NCBI GenBank assembly: GCA_003268905.1
Contig: QLTU01000005.1
Location: 1 to 64,000, forward strand
Direction: 5' to 3'
DNA length: 64,000 bases
Source of the DNA: Acidovorax defluvii
GTDB lineage: Bacteria > Pseudomonadota > Gammaproteobacteria > Burkholderiales > Burkholderiaceae_C
A program made the translations under genes and the position numbers. Below the pieces are notes generated by a model. The model worked only from the letters and a program-made list of their open reading frames with translations, was not told the DNA's origin and searched no databases. Positions 27,309 to 35,810 of the stretch are shown piece after piece (the stretch's first letter is position 1; every line of letters starts with the position of its first letter).

Positions 27309-28214
27309 GTGAATTACGCCCAGCTCCTCCTCCCCGATTTCACCCTCATCCTCTTCGGCTACCTGGTTTGTCGCTACACCGCACTCAACCGCTCGGTGTG
27401 GCAGCCGGTGGAAAGCCTGGTGTACTACCTGCTGTTTCCGGTGCTGCTGTTCCAGTCCATCGTGAGGAGCCCGGTGGACATCGGCGCCGCGTCGGGCCTG
27501 ATTGGCGCGGGCCTGCTTTCTGGTCTGGCGGGCATTGCGCTGGCCTACAGCCTGCCGTACTGGCCGTGGCTGGGCAAGCGCATCGACGCCCGCGACCACG
27601 CAGCCAGCGCGCAGGTGGCGTTTCGCTTCAACTCCTTCATCGGTCTGGCACTGGCCGAGCGGCTGGCCGGCGCGCAGGGCCTGCTGCTGATTGCCGTGCT
27701 GATCGGTGTCTGCGTGCCCTTGTTCAACGTGGCCGCCGTATGGCCCATGGCACGCCACGGGCAGCATGGCTTTGCGCGCGAACTGCTGCGCAACCCGCTC
27801 ATCATTGCCACTGCCTCGGGGCTGGTGGCCAACCTGCTGGGCTTTCGCATTCCCGAGTGGCTGGAGCCCACGGTGAGCCGCATCAGCGCGGCCTCGCTGG
27901 CACTGGGCCTGATGGCGGCGGGCGCGGGCATGCAGTTCGGCCTGCTCACGCGCAGCAAAACGCTCAGCACCGCCGTGCTGGCCATTCGCCACCTGGCGCA
28001 GCCGCTCATCGCATTTGCCATGGCGCAGCTGTTTGCACTCAACCCGGTGCAGACCACTGTGCTGCTGGCGTTCTCGGCCTTGCCCACGGCCTCCACCTGC
28101 TATGTGCTGGCGGCGCGCATGGGCTACAACGGGCCGTATGTGGCGGGGCTGGTGACACTGTCCACGCTGCTGGGCGTCGTCAGCCTGCCTTTTGCGCTGG
28201 GGTTTTTGCGATGA
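27309..28214 (+). CDS. AEC-family transporter
   Basis: A 301-aa inner-membrane protein with about ten hydrophobic segments, of the auxin efflux carrier (AEC) family. It begins MNYAQLLLPDFTLILFGYLVCR from GTG and has the two-repeat layout with PVLLFQSIV in the first half and LVTLSTLLGVVSLPFAL at the end. Bacterial members often export malonate, malate or similar acids; the ligand here is unknown. Its stop overlaps the next gene's ATG (ATGA). Confidence 0.85.
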   Translation: MNYAQLLLPDFTLILFGYLVCRYTALNRSVWQPVESLVYYLLFPVLLFQSIVRSPVDIGAASGLIGAGLLSGLAGIALAYSLPYWPWLGKRIDARDHAASAQVAFRFNSFIGLALAERLAGAQGLLLIAVLIGVCVPLFNVAAVWPMARHGQHGFARELLRNPLIIATASGLVANLLGFRIPEWLEPTVSRISAASLALGLMAAGAGMQFGLLTRSKTLSTAVLAIRHLAQPLIAFAMAQLFALNPVQTTVLLAFSALPTASTCYVLAARMGYNGPYVAGLVTLSTLLGVVSLPFALGFLR

Positions 28215-28918
28215 AGACTCAACCACTCCCACCCGAAGCGTGCGGCCTCTCCCGCCCCTCGCACACTTCACGCCCCTCGCGTCGGCGCGTGCTGGCGGCC
28301 GGCCTGGTGAGCGCGCTGCTGGCACCGCTTGCCGCCTGTGGCCGCAAAGCGCCGCGCGCCCAGCCCATTGCGCCCGGGGCCACGGTGCTGGCCCTGGGCG
28401 ATTCGCTGACCTCGGGGGTGGGCGCATCACCCGATGCCGCTTACCCCGCCGTGCTGCAGCGCCTGACAGGCTGGAAAGTCATCAATGGCGGCGTCTCAGG
28501 CGACACCGCAGCACAGGCGCTGGAGCGACTGCCCGCGCTGCTGCAAACGCACAGCCCCGCGCTGGTGATCGTGAGCATTGGCGGCAACGATTTTTTGCGC
28601 CGCCAGAGCGCATCGGTCACACGCACCCACGTGCGCCAGATCTGCGAGCAGGCCCGCGCCAGTGGCGCGCAGTTGCTGCTGGTGGCCGTGCCCGAGCTGT
28701 CGCTGATGGCGGCGGCAGGCCGGTTGAGCGATCACGCCATGTACGAAGAGATTGCCAGCGCACTGAAGATTCCGCTGCACAGCAAAGGCTGGGCTGATGT
28801 GCTGGCCAGCGAGCACCTGCGCGCCGACAGCGTGCATGCCAATGCGGCGGGCTATGCACAGTTTGTGCAGGGGCTGGTGGTCACGCTCAAAGCCGCAGGG
28901 CTGCTGGGAACGGGTTGA
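28211..28918 (+). CDS. GDSL/SGNH hydrolase lipoprotein (TesA-like)
   Basis: A 235-aa esterase-fold protein. The N-terminus has SRRRVLAAGLVSALLAPLAACG, combining a twin-arginine-like stretch with a lipobox (Cys about 43), so it is probably a lipoprotein, unlike soluble periplasmic TesA. The SGNH blocks are ALGDSLTSGVGAS (nucleophile Ser), GGVSGDTA, IGGNDFLR and the catalytic Asp/His in ADSVHANAAGYA. Likely activity is arylesterase or lysophospholipase. The start overlaps the AEC stop, so expression is coupled. Confidence 0.85.
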   Translation: MKTQPLPPEACGLSRPSHTSRPSRRRVLAAGLVSALLAPLAACGRKAPRAQPIAPGATVLALGDSLTSGVGASPDAAYPAVLQRLTGWKVINGGVSGDTAAQALERLPALLQTHSPALVIVSIGGNDFLRRQSASVTRTHVRQICEQARASGAQLLLVAVPELSLMAAAGRLSDHAMYEEIASALKIPLHSKGWADVLASEHLRADSVHANAAGYAQFVQGLVVTLKAAGLLGTG

Positions 28919-28924
28919 TAACTC

Positions 28925-28973
28925 CTGTTTTTATAGCTGCTAGCGCTTATCCATAAAGGGCTAGAGGCACTTT
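28925..28973. repeat. Dispersed palindromic repeat, intergenic copy 3
   Basis: TATAGCTGCTAGCGCTTATCCATAAAGGGCTAGAG-type sequence shares 20 consecutive bases (TAGCTGCTAGCGCTTATCCA) with copy 2 at 16603. It lies between the convergent SGNH hydrolase and queG genes, where its stem-loop could help termination. Confidence 0.8.
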
Positions 28974-30053
28974 TCACTCAAAATCAAGCGCCCACGCCAC
29001 ATGTTCGCGCACCAGTTCGCTGGGGTCTTGCGCCCGTGACTGCAGCGCCGCGCGCACGGCCCCGTCACCCGTGGCACGCAGCGCGTTGCCCAGCGCCACG
29101 GCCACGTTGCGCAGCCAGCGCTCATGCCCAATGCGGCGGATGGGGCCGCCCTCGGTCATGCGCAAGAAGGTGGCCTCGTCCCAGGCAAACAGATGCACCA
29201 GCTGCTGGCCCGCCAGGCCCTTGCGCTCGTCAAAATCCGGCAGGCGGCTGACCTGCGCAAACTTGTTCCAGGGGCAGATCAGCTGGCAGTCGTCGCAGCC
29301 ATAGATGCGGTTGGCCAACAACGGGCGCAGCTCTATCGGTATTGGCCCCGCGTGCTCGATGGTGAGGTACGAGATGCAGCGCCGCGCATCCAGCCGGTGC
29401 GGCGCAATGATGGCCTGCGTGGGGCACACGTCGATGCAGGCGCTGCAGCTGCCGCAGTGCGCAGTGACGGGCTCACTCGGCGCCAGCGCCATGTCCACGT
29501 AAATCTCGCCCAAAAAATACATCGAGCCCGCTTCTCGGTTGAGCACCAGCGTGTGCTTGCCGCGCCAGCCCTGGCCGCTGCGCGCGGCGAGTTCGGCCTC
29601 CAGCACCGGCGCCGAATCGGTGAACACGCGGTGACCAAAAGGGCCCACGGCCTCTGCGATGCGGTCGCTCAGCTTTTGCAGTCGCGCACGCAGCACCTTG
29701 TGATAGTCGCGCCCCCGGGCATACACCGACACAATGCCTTCTTGCGGGCGCGCGAGGCGGGCAAACTCCACGGCCTGCCAGCCGCCATGCGCCTGCATGG
29801 ACATGTCGCGCGGCAGGTAGTCCATGCGCGCGGTGATCACGCTCACGGTGCCCGGCACCAGCTCGGCCGGGCGGGCGCGCTTGAGGCCATGCGCAGCCAT
29901 GTAATGCATGTCGCCATGGAACCCTTGCGCCAGCCACTGCATCAATCCGGGCTCGGACGCAGACAAATCCACGCCCGCCACGCCAATTTGGGAAAATCCC
30001 AGCTCACGGGCCCACTCCCGCACTTGAGGAACGAGTTGACTGTTGCACCACAT
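28974..30053 (-). CDS. queG: Epoxyqueuosine reductase QueG
   Basis: Reduces epoxyqueuosine to queuosine in tRNA, the last step of queuosine synthesis, using cobalamin and two [4Fe-4S] clusters. From ATG 30053 it is 359 aa. The ferredoxin-like domain shows CGSCSACIDVCP and CDDCQLICPWN, and the N-terminal half has GVAGVDLSASEPGL and DYHKVLRARL. A HEAT-like repeat closes the C-terminus (ALQSRAQDPSELVREHVAWAL). Divergent from tsaE with a 54-bp gap. TACAAT lies nine bases before the ATG. Confidence 0.93.
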   Translation of the reverse strand: MWCNSQLVPQVREWARELGFSQIGVAGVDLSASEPGLMQWLAQGFHGDMHYMAAHGLKRARPAELVPGTVSVITARMDYLPRDMSMQAHGGWQAVEFARLARPQEGIVSVYARGRDYHKVLRARLQKLSDRIAEAVGPFGHRVFTDSAPVLEAELAARSGQGWRGKHTLVLNREAGSMYFLGEIYVDMALAPSEPVTAHCGSCSACIDVCPTQAIIAPHRLDARRCISYLTIEHAGPIPIELRPLLANRIYGCDDCQLICPWNKFAQVSRLPDFDERKGLAGQQLVHLFAWDEATFLRMTEGGPIRRIGHERWLRNVAVALGNALRATGDGAVRAALQSRAQDPSELVREHVAWALDFE

Positions 30054-30107
30054 ATCGGCCGGATTGTAGAAACTTCCGCCCCACAAGCCCCTGCCGACGG
30101 CGCGCGC

Positions 30108-30578
30108 GTGCTGAACTGGCGCAGCGAAGACGACACGGCGGCATGGGCCTGCACGCTGGCCGCGCAGCCCTTGCTGGCCAATGCCTTCCTCACGCTGCAT
30201 GGCGATCTGGGGGCCGGCAAGACCACGCTGGTGCGCCACCTGCTGCGCGTGCTGGGCGTGCAGGGCCGCATCAAAAGCCCCACCTATGCCGTGGTTGAGC
30301 CACACGAGGCGCCGGGGCTCGCCCCTCACGCCACGACGGTGTGGCACTTCGACTTCTACCGCTTTGACGACCCGCGCGAATGGGAAGACGCTGGTTTCAG
30401 GGACATTTTTGCCAGCCCGGGCCTCAAGGTGGCAGAATGGCCAGAAAAGGCTGCGGCGCTTACTCCGCTTGCCGACCTTGCTATATACATTGAAGCAACT
30501 GACGAAACCGAAAGGAAGGTCACGCTGCTGGCCCACACGCCCCTGGGCCGCAGCCTGCTGCAAGGAATGAACGCATGA
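30108..30578 (+). CDS. tsaE: tRNA threonylcarbamoyladenosine biosynthesis ATPase TsaE
   Basis: ATPase that drives turnover of the TsaB-TsaD complex making t6A at position 37 of ANN-decoding tRNAs. From GTG 30108 it is 156 aa. Walker A is GDLGAGKTTL, with the conserved SPTYAVVE switch and FDFYRF...EWEDAGF. The start is uncertain: the frame stays open further upstream toward queG but no ATG is available. The end overlaps the amiC start (ATGA), the usual tsaE-amidase pair. Codons near 30470-30510 are AT-richer than the rest. Confidence 0.9.
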   Translation: MLNWRSEDDTAAWACTLAAQPLLANAFLTLHGDLGAGKTTLVRHLLRVLGVQGRIKSPTYAVVEPHEAPGLAPHATTVWHFDFYRFDDPREWEDAGFRDIFASPGLKVAEWPEKAAALTPLADLAIYIEATDETERKVTLLAHTPLGRSLLQGMNA

Positions 30579-32065
30579 CACCCGACCCCGGCCCGCTGCA
30601 CCCGTCCCTGCCGTCCGCCCCGTCGCGCCGCACGCTGCTGCAGGCTGGCAGCCTGGTGCTGCTGCTGGGCACACAGCAAATTGCGCGGGGCGCCACCATT
30701 TTGGCGGTGCGCGTGTGGCCGGCGCCCGAGTATTCGCGCGTCACCATCGAATCCGACGGTCAACTCACCACCAAGCAGTTTTTCGTTACCACCCCGCCCC
30801 GCCTGGCGCTGGACATTGAAGGCATCGACCTGAGCCCCGAACTGCGCGAGCTGGTGGCCAAGGTCAAACCCGACGACCCCAACATTGCCGGCATCCGCGC
30901 GGGCCAGAACACGCCGGGGGTGGTGCGTCTGGTGATTGATCTCAAGCAGGCTGCGCTGCCCCAGGTGTTTACGCTCCCGCCCGTGGCCGCCTACGGCCAC
31001 CGGCTGGTGGTGGACCTGTACCCCGCAGAACCCGTGGACCCGCTGGAAGCCCTGATTGCCGAACGCCTGCGGGATGCGCCCTCTGCAGCAACGTCCCCCA
31101 CCGCATCCAAAGAGCCTGCAACGCCCGTCGTCCCCCGCTCCCGCGCACCGCAGCCCGCCACAGCCACAGCCCCCGCCGAGCCCGACCCGCTGGGCGAGCT
31201 GATGGCCCAGCGCGCCACGCGTGCGCTGCCGCCCGAGGCACCGCCGCCCCCTGCTGCCCCAGTGGCGGTGGCCACTGCCGCAGCCCCGGCGCAGGCCAGC
31301 GCGCGCGGCACTGCTAGCCCCCGTGCCAGCGCCACGCAGACCGACCGCATCATCATCGTGGCGCTGGACCCTGGCCATGGTGGCGAAGACCCTGGCGCTA
31401 TCGGCCCGGCGGGCACCCGCGAAAAAGACGTGGTGCTGCGCGTGGCCCACCTGCTGCGCGACCGCATCAACGCCACCACCGTGGGCGGCAACCCCATGCG
31501 CGCCTACCTCACGCGCGACGGTGACTATTTCGTGCCCTTGGGCACCCGTGTCGAGAAGGCGCGGCGCGTGCAGGCCGACCTGTTTGTCAGCATCCATGCC
31601 GACGCATTCACCACGCCCGCCGCACGCGGCGCCAGCGTGTTTGCGCTGAGCCAGGGCGGTGCCTCCAGCACTGCGGCGCGCTGGCTGGCGAACAAGGAGA
31701 ACCAGGCCGATCTGGTGGGGGGGCTGAACGTGCAGTCCAAAGACCGGCATGTGCAGCGCGCCCTGCTCGACATGAGCACCACGGCGCAAATCAACGACAG
31801 CCTGCGCCTGGGCACGGTGCTGCTGGGCGAGATCCGCCATGTGGGCAAGCTGCACAAACCCCGGGTGGAACAGGCCGGGTTTGCCGTGCTCAAGGCCCCC
31901 GACATTCCCAGCGTGCTGGTGGAAACCGCCTTCATCAGCAACCCCGAAGAAGAAGCGCGCCTGCGCAGCAACGCCTACCAGGTGCAGCTGGCAGATGCAC
32001 TGATGCGCGGCATCTCGCGGTATTTCGCCAAAAACCCGCCGCTCGCCCGCAGCCGGTCGGTGTAA
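30575..32065 (+). CDS. amiC: N-acetylmuramoyl-L-alanine amidase AmiC
   Basis: Periplasmic zinc amidase that splits septal peptidoglycan to separate daughter cells. It is 496 aa. A twin-arginine signal (SRRTLLQAGSLVLLLG) fits Tat export, as in E. coli AmiC. An AMIN targeting domain follows (about 42-150), then a Pro/Ala-rich linker (about 155-255). The Amidase_3 domain (about 262-485) has zinc ligands in LDPGHGGEDPGA and SIHADAF and the catalytic Glu in LVETAFISNPEEE. The start overlaps the tsaE stop. Confidence 0.94.
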   Translation: MTPDPGPLHPSLPSAPSRRTLLQAGSLVLLLGTQQIARGATILAVRVWPAPEYSRVTIESDGQLTTKQFFVTTPPRLALDIEGIDLSPELRELVAKVKPDDPNIAGIRAGQNTPGVVRLVIDLKQAALPQVFTLPPVAAYGHRLVVDLYPAEPVDPLEALIAERLRDAPSAATSPTASKEPATPVVPRSRAPQPATATAPAEPDPLGELMAQRATRALPPEAPPPPAAPVAVATAAAPAQASARGTASPRASATQTDRIIIVALDPGHGGEDPGAIGPAGTREKDVVLRVAHLLRDRINATTVGGNPMRAYLTRDGDYFVPLGTRVEKARRVQADLFVSIHADAFTTPAARGASVFALSQGGASSTAARWLANKENQADLVGGLNVQSKDRHVQRALLDMSTTAQINDSLRLGTVLLGEIRHVGKLHKPRVEQAGFAVLKAPDIPSVLVETAFISNPEEEARLRSNAYQVQLADALMRGISRYFAKNPPLARSRSV

Positions 32066-32121
32066 GGGCGTTTTTGCCATGTAATTTCGGCCACTTCACC
32101 CCGCTGAACAGGAGACACCCC

Positions 32122-32454
32122 ATGGCACTTACCCACACCCCTTCTGGCCAGGTCGTCAGTGTCCTTCCGCTGGGTGACCGGCTGGCACAGGCCACCTCCA
32201 GCGCCATCCTCAAGGCGGGCCAGCTCGAAGTCATGCGCGTGGTGCTGCCCGCCGGCAAGAGCATGCGCGAGCACCAGACCCCCGGTGAGATCACCGTGCA
32301 ATGCCTGGAAGGCACGGTGCATTTTCAGTCTGGCGGCGCCACGCATTTGCTGCGCGCGGGCGATCTGGTGCACCTGCAGCCACGGGCACTGCACGCACTG
32401 ACGGCGGTACAAGACGCCTCGCTGCTGGTCACCATCTGCCTGGTTGCGGGCTGA
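32122..32454 (+). CDS. Small single-domain cupin protein
   Basis: A 110-aa cupin. The barrel shows LPAGKSMREHQTPGEITVQCLEG and LLRAGDLVHLQPRALHAL, where the His, Glu and later His positions could hold a metal. The pathway is unknown. The ATG at 32122 is preceded by CAGGAGA at good spacing, so it is preferred over an upstream in-frame start. It lies 57 bp after amiC. Confidence 0.8.
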   Translation: MALTHTPSGQVVSVLPLGDRLAQATSSAILKAGQLEVMRVVLPAGKSMREHQTPGEITVQCLEGTVHFQSGGATHLLRAGDLVHLQPRALHALTAVQDASLLVTICLVAG

Positions 32455-32677
32455 CCGGGCCTGGGGGCCCGAGCCGCCGACACACGGGCTGCAGGCCGCA
32501 GGCGGCCATGGGCTGGCCAATGTGGCCACCCCGCGCATGCCTTGTCCTACACGCTCTGGCCGGAGGCTCCTACACCGCCGCCACGGGCAGGGCGCGATAG
32601 TGGGCCCATGCCCTTGTGGCGGCCCTGACTGCACCTCCAGTCCCGGCTTGGCCACCCATCTTTAAAGGAACCACTCC
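32455..32677. other. 223-bp gap without a recognisable gene
   Basis: GC-rich with several short self-complementary stretches (for example GGGGGCCCG near 32463). I see no conserved frame, RNA gene or clear promoter other than the AAAGGAACC ribosome binding site of the next gene. Confidence 0.4.
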
Positions 32678-32914
32678 ATGAATACCCGTCTTGTCCTTGC
32701 TTCCACCTTTTGTGCCGCCGCCCTTGCCCTGGGTGGATGCGCCTCCAATCCCACCAACACCCAGATCGGCACCGGCGTTGGCGCCGTGGTCGGGGGTGTT
32801 GCCGGAAACGCCGTGCTGGGCGGCACGCTGGGCACAGTGGGCGGCGCCGCAGCCGGCGCCCTCATCGGCCACGAACTCGGCGAAGACCGCGACCAGCGCA
32901 AGCCCAATCGTTGA
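32678..32914 (+). CDS. Small glycine-zipper 2TM lipoprotein (OsmB-like)
   Basis: A 78-aa lipoprotein: signal peptide with lipobox LALGGCAS (Cys about 21), then one long glycine zipper (GTGVGAVVGGVAGNAVLGGTLG...AAAGALIGHELG) and a charged tail. It resembles OsmB and the YMGG/2TM group found in the outer membrane and induced by stress. AAAGGAACC precedes the ATG, and a strong terminator follows. Confidence 0.83.
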   Translation: MNTRLVLASTFCAAALALGGCASNPTNTQIGTGVGAVVGGVAGNAVLGGTLGTVGGAAAGALIGHELGEDRDQRKPNR

Positions 32915-32923
32915 TCCAACGCC

Positions 32924-32976
32924 AAAAATAAGAGTGCCTGACGCGGGTTTATTCCGCGCCAGGCACTCTTATTTTT
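32924..32976. terminator. Strong bidirectional terminator
   Basis: AAAAATAAGAGTGCCTG-A-CGCGG, loop GTTTATT, then CCGCG-C-CAGGCACTCTTATTTTT form an almost perfect long stem with A and T tracts on both sides. It serves the rightward lipoprotein gene and the leftward DedA gene. Confidence 0.92.
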
Positions 32977-32985
32977 GTGGGGCAG

Positions 32986-33633
32986 TCAGGCCACGGTGGC
33001 CTTGCGGCCAGCTCGCCAGGCGCCAAAAATAGCGATCAGTCCGGGTATGAAAATCATGGCCCAGATGATCTTGTCCAGGTTTTCTTTCACCCAGGCAAAG
33101 TTGCCAAAAAAGTAGCCGGCAGAGCAGATTCCCAGCACCCACAGCAGGGCTCCGCCCACGTTGAAGGCAGTGAACTTGCCGCGCGACATTTCTGCCACGC
33201 CCGCCACAAAGGGCGCGAAAGTGCGAATGAAGGGCATGAAGCGCGCGATCACGATGGTGATGCCGCCATAGCGTTCATAAAAATCATGGGCCTGGTTGAA
33301 CGCACGGCGGTTGAACCAGCGCGAATCCTCCCATTGAAAAACCTTGGGCCCGAAATAGCGCCCGATGGAGTAGTTGCACTGGTCCCCCAAAATGGCCGCC
33401 ACCAACAGCACGGTGCAGGCCAGCGGAAAATTCAGCAGCCCTGCCCCGCACAGCGCACCCACGATGAACAGCAGCGAGTCGCCCGGCAAAAAAGGCATGA
33501 CCACCAGCCCGGTCTCCACGAACACGATCAGAAACAACAGCGCATACACCCAGGCGCCATAGCTGGTGACAAAGGCTTCGAGGTATTTGTCGACATGCAG
33601 GATGAAGTCGATCAGAAAGGTCACTAATTCCAT
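32986..33633 (-). CDS. DedA-family membrane protein
   Basis: A 215-aa inner-membrane protein of the DedA/SNARE-associated (VTT) family; recent work ties members to undecaprenyl-phosphate or phospholipid translocation. Diagnostic segments are FVETGLVVMPFLPGDSLLF, GDQCNYSIGRYFGPK and the re-entrant loop motif ARFMPFIRTFAPFVAGV, followed by GALLWV. The start MELVTFLIDFI at 33633 is chosen because homologues begin here. Convergent with the upstream lipoprotein across the shared terminator; divergent from mutL. Confidence 0.92.
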   Translation of the reverse strand: MELVTFLIDFILHVDKYLEAFVTSYGAWVYALLFLIVFVETGLVVMPFLPGDSLLFIVGALCGAGLLNFPLACTVLLVAAILGDQCNYSIGRYFGPKVFQWEDSRWFNRRAFNQAHDFYERYGGITIVIARFMPFIRTFAPFVAGVAEMSRGKFTAFNVGGALLWVLGICSAGYFFGNFAWVKENLDKIIWAMIFIPGLIAIFGAWRAGRKATVA

Positions 33634-33717
33634 GGGGGGTTCCGGCAACACAAAGGCAGCGCGCATTATCCCCACCGCCCGGCGCCGCCCGCCCGATGCC
33701 CCTGCAAGGCCCCGCCC

Positions 33718-33723
33718 TAAAAT
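33718..33723 (+). promoter_or_regulatory. -10 box TAAAAT for mutL, leaderless spacing
   Basis: TAAAAT is followed by CGCCCGG and the GTG start at 33731, a seven-base gap without a ribosome binding site. Confidence 0.5.
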
Positions 33724-33730
33724 CGCCCGG

Positions 33731-35710
33731 GTGAACGACACCTTGCACCCCCCACCGCCCCGCCGCCCCATCCGCGACCTGCCCGACGAGCTCATCAGCC
33801 AGATCGCCGCCGGCGAAGTGGTGGAACGCCCCGCCTCGGTGGTGCGCGAGCTGGTGGACAACGCCCTGGACTCGGGCGCCACGCAGATCACCGTGCGCCT
33901 GCTGGCGGGCGGCGTGCGCCTGATTGCGGTGGAAGACGATGGCTGTGGCATTGCGCACGACGAACTGCCCATTGCCCTGCGCCGCCACGCCACCAGCAAG
34001 ATCACCAGCCTGCACGACCTGGAAACCGTGGCCACCATGGGGTTTCGGGGCGAAGCGCTGGCCGCCATCGGCTCGGTCTCTGAAATGGCGCTGCTGTCGC
34101 GCCCCGCGCACCAGACCAGCGCCTTCCTGCTCGACGCCCGCAGCGGCGAGCTGCGTCCGACAGCGCGCGGCACCGGCACCACGGTGGAGGTGAAAGAACT
34201 GTTCTTTTCCACCCCGGCGCGCCGCAAGTTCTTGAAAACCGATGCCACCGAGCTGGCCCACTGCGTCGAATCGGTGCGCCGCCACGCGCTGGCGCGGCCC
34301 GATGTGGGCTTTGCCATCTGGCACGAGGGCAAACTGGTCGAGCAGTGGCGCGCCACCCTGGTGCCAGGCGATGCCAACGTGCAGGGCGCTTTGGCGCGCC
34401 GGCTGGCCGACGTGCTGGGCGACGACTTCGTGGCGCAATCGGTGGACGTGCGCCACACCGAGGGGCGCGTCACCGTCACCGGCCGCGCAGGCCTGCCCGA
34501 CGCGGCGCGCTCGCGCGCCGACCAGCAATACTGCTATGTCAACGGCCGCTTTGTGCGCGACAAGGTGCTCACGCACGCCGCGCGCAGCGCCTACGAAGAC
34601 GTGCTGCACGGCCACAAGCAACCCGTGTATGCGCTGTATGTCGAGATCGACCCCGCACGCGTGGATGTCAACGTGCACCCCACCAAGATCGAGGTGCGCT
34701 TTCGCGACAGCCGCGAGGTACACCAGGCCGTGCGCCACGCGGTAGAGAACGCGCTGGCCGCCCCCCGCGCCGCAGCGCTCGCCGCCGGGACCGCTGCCGC
34801 CCCCGAAACAGCTACCGCCCCCGGTGGCGCTGACGATTTCAAGCCAAAACAGCCGCTAGCGCATATGTGGCAAACGCAAGCAGCTATCAAATTTGAAGAA
34901 CGTGGCCACCATGTGGCTGACCTGCAGGCCCTGTGGGGGCCCAGGAAAGAAACGGTTCCTGCTGGCAATGCAGGCGTTGCCTTCATCAACCCGGGCCCGG
35001 TGGCGCCAGGCACGGGCCCGGGCGCGGCGAGCGGCACAGCGCAGCCCGCCTATCGCGCACCGACTGTGGCGGATGCGGCTGGGTCTGCGGGCCGCGATAG
35101 CGACGAAGCCACCTGGCCGCTGGGCCGCGCGGTGGCCCAGCTCCACGGCGTGTACATACTGGCCGAGAACGCAAAGGGCCTGGTGGTGGTGGACATGCAC
35201 GCCGCCCACGAACGCATCGTCTATGAGCGCCTGAAGGCCCAGGTGGACAGCGGCGCCCGCATAGCCAGCCAGCCGCTGCTGATTCCTGCCACCTTTGCCG
35301 CCACGCCCGAAGAAGTAGCTACCGCCGAAGCGTCGGCCGAGGTGCTGGCCACGCTGGGCCTGGAGGTGGTGCCCTTCTCGCCCAAGACCTTGGCCGTGCG
35401 CGCCGTGCCCACCACCCTGGCCACAGCGTCAGGGTTTGGCGACCCGGTGGAGCTGGCCCGCAGCGTGCTGGCCGAGCTCGCCGCCCATGACGCCAGCACC
35501 GTGGTGCAGCGCGCGCGCAATGACATCCTGGGCACCATGGCTTGCCACGGCGCCGTGCGGGCCAACCGCAAGCTCACCATCGACGAGATGAACGCGCTGC
35601 TGCGGCAGATGGAAACCACCGACCGGTCGGACCAGTGCAACCATGGCCGCCCCACCTGGCGGCAGCTGTCGATGCGCGAGCTGGACGCCCTGTTTTTGCG
35701 GGGCCGGTAA
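33731..35710 (+). CDS. mutL: DNA mismatch repair protein MutL
   Basis: Couples MutS mismatch recognition to strand incision. From GTG 33731 it is 659 aa. The GHKL ATPase domain has IAAGEVVERPASVVRELVDN, EDDGCGI and MGFRGEALAAI. The C-terminal domain has DMHAAHERIVYE, matching the DxHA(x2)E(x4)E endonuclease motif, plus MACHGAVRAN and CNHGRPT, so it is probably nicking-competent and MutH-independent. The linker (about 370-395) carries an in-frame copy of the palindromic repeat (FKPKQPLAHMWQTQAAIKFE). Confidence 0.95.
   Translation: MNDTLHPPPPRRPIRDLPDELISQIAAGEVVERPASVVRELVDNALDSGATQITVRLLAGGVRLIAVEDDGCGIAHDELPIALRRHATSKITSLHDLETVATMGFRGEALAAIGSVSEMALLSRPAHQTSAFLLDARSGELRPTARGTGTTVEVKELFFSTPARRKFLKTDATELAHCVESVRRHALARPDVGFAIWHEGKLVEQWRATLVPGDANVQGALARRLADVLGDDFVAQSVDVRHTEGRVTVTGRAGLPDAARSRADQQYCYVNGRFVRDKVLTHAARSAYEDVLHGHKQPVYALYVEIDPARVDVNVHPTKIEVRFRDSREVHQAVRHAVENALAAPRAAALAAGTAAAPETATAPGGADDFKPKQPLAHMWQTQAAIKFEERGHHVADLQALWGPRKETVPAGNAGVAFINPGPVAPGTGPGAASGTAQPAYRAPTVADAAGSAGRDSDEATWPLGRAVAQLHGVYILAENAKGLVVVDMHAAHERIVYERLKAQVDSGARIASQPLLIPATFAATPEEVATAEASAEVLATLGLEVVPFSPKTLAVRAVPTTLATASGFGDPVELARSVLAELAAHDASTVVQRARNDILGTMACHGAVRANRKLTIDEMNALLRQMETTDRSDQCNHGRPTWRQLSMRELDALFLRGR
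34835..34897. repeat. Palindromic repeat copy in the mutL linker
   Basis: CAGCCGCTAGCGC...AAACGCAAGCAGCTATCAAATTTGA-type sequence; its reverse complement starts TTTGATAGCTGCTTGCG, close to the consensus ATAGCTGCTAGCG. It is clearly AT-richer than flanking mutL and translates in frame in the disordered region between the ATPase and dimerisation domains. Confidence 0.7.
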
Positions 35711-35810
35711 GCACGGCGGCTTCAGCCTGCCTTCAGGTCGCTGCGGCACCATGCGGAGCGCTAGCCCCGCTCTGCGGTGGCTGGTCCGATCACGACCTCG
35801 GGAGACCCCT

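Noticed and set aside
26651-28918. A single open frame of about 755 codons spanning the AEC region to the esterase
   Set aside because: Only its last 235 codons match a protein family; the rest is the wrong frame over the AEC transporter gene.
30465-30515. AT-richer stretch in tsaE as another palindromic repeat
   Set aside because: Order and spacing of the GCTAT and CTAGCGCTT parts do not match well enough to list it.
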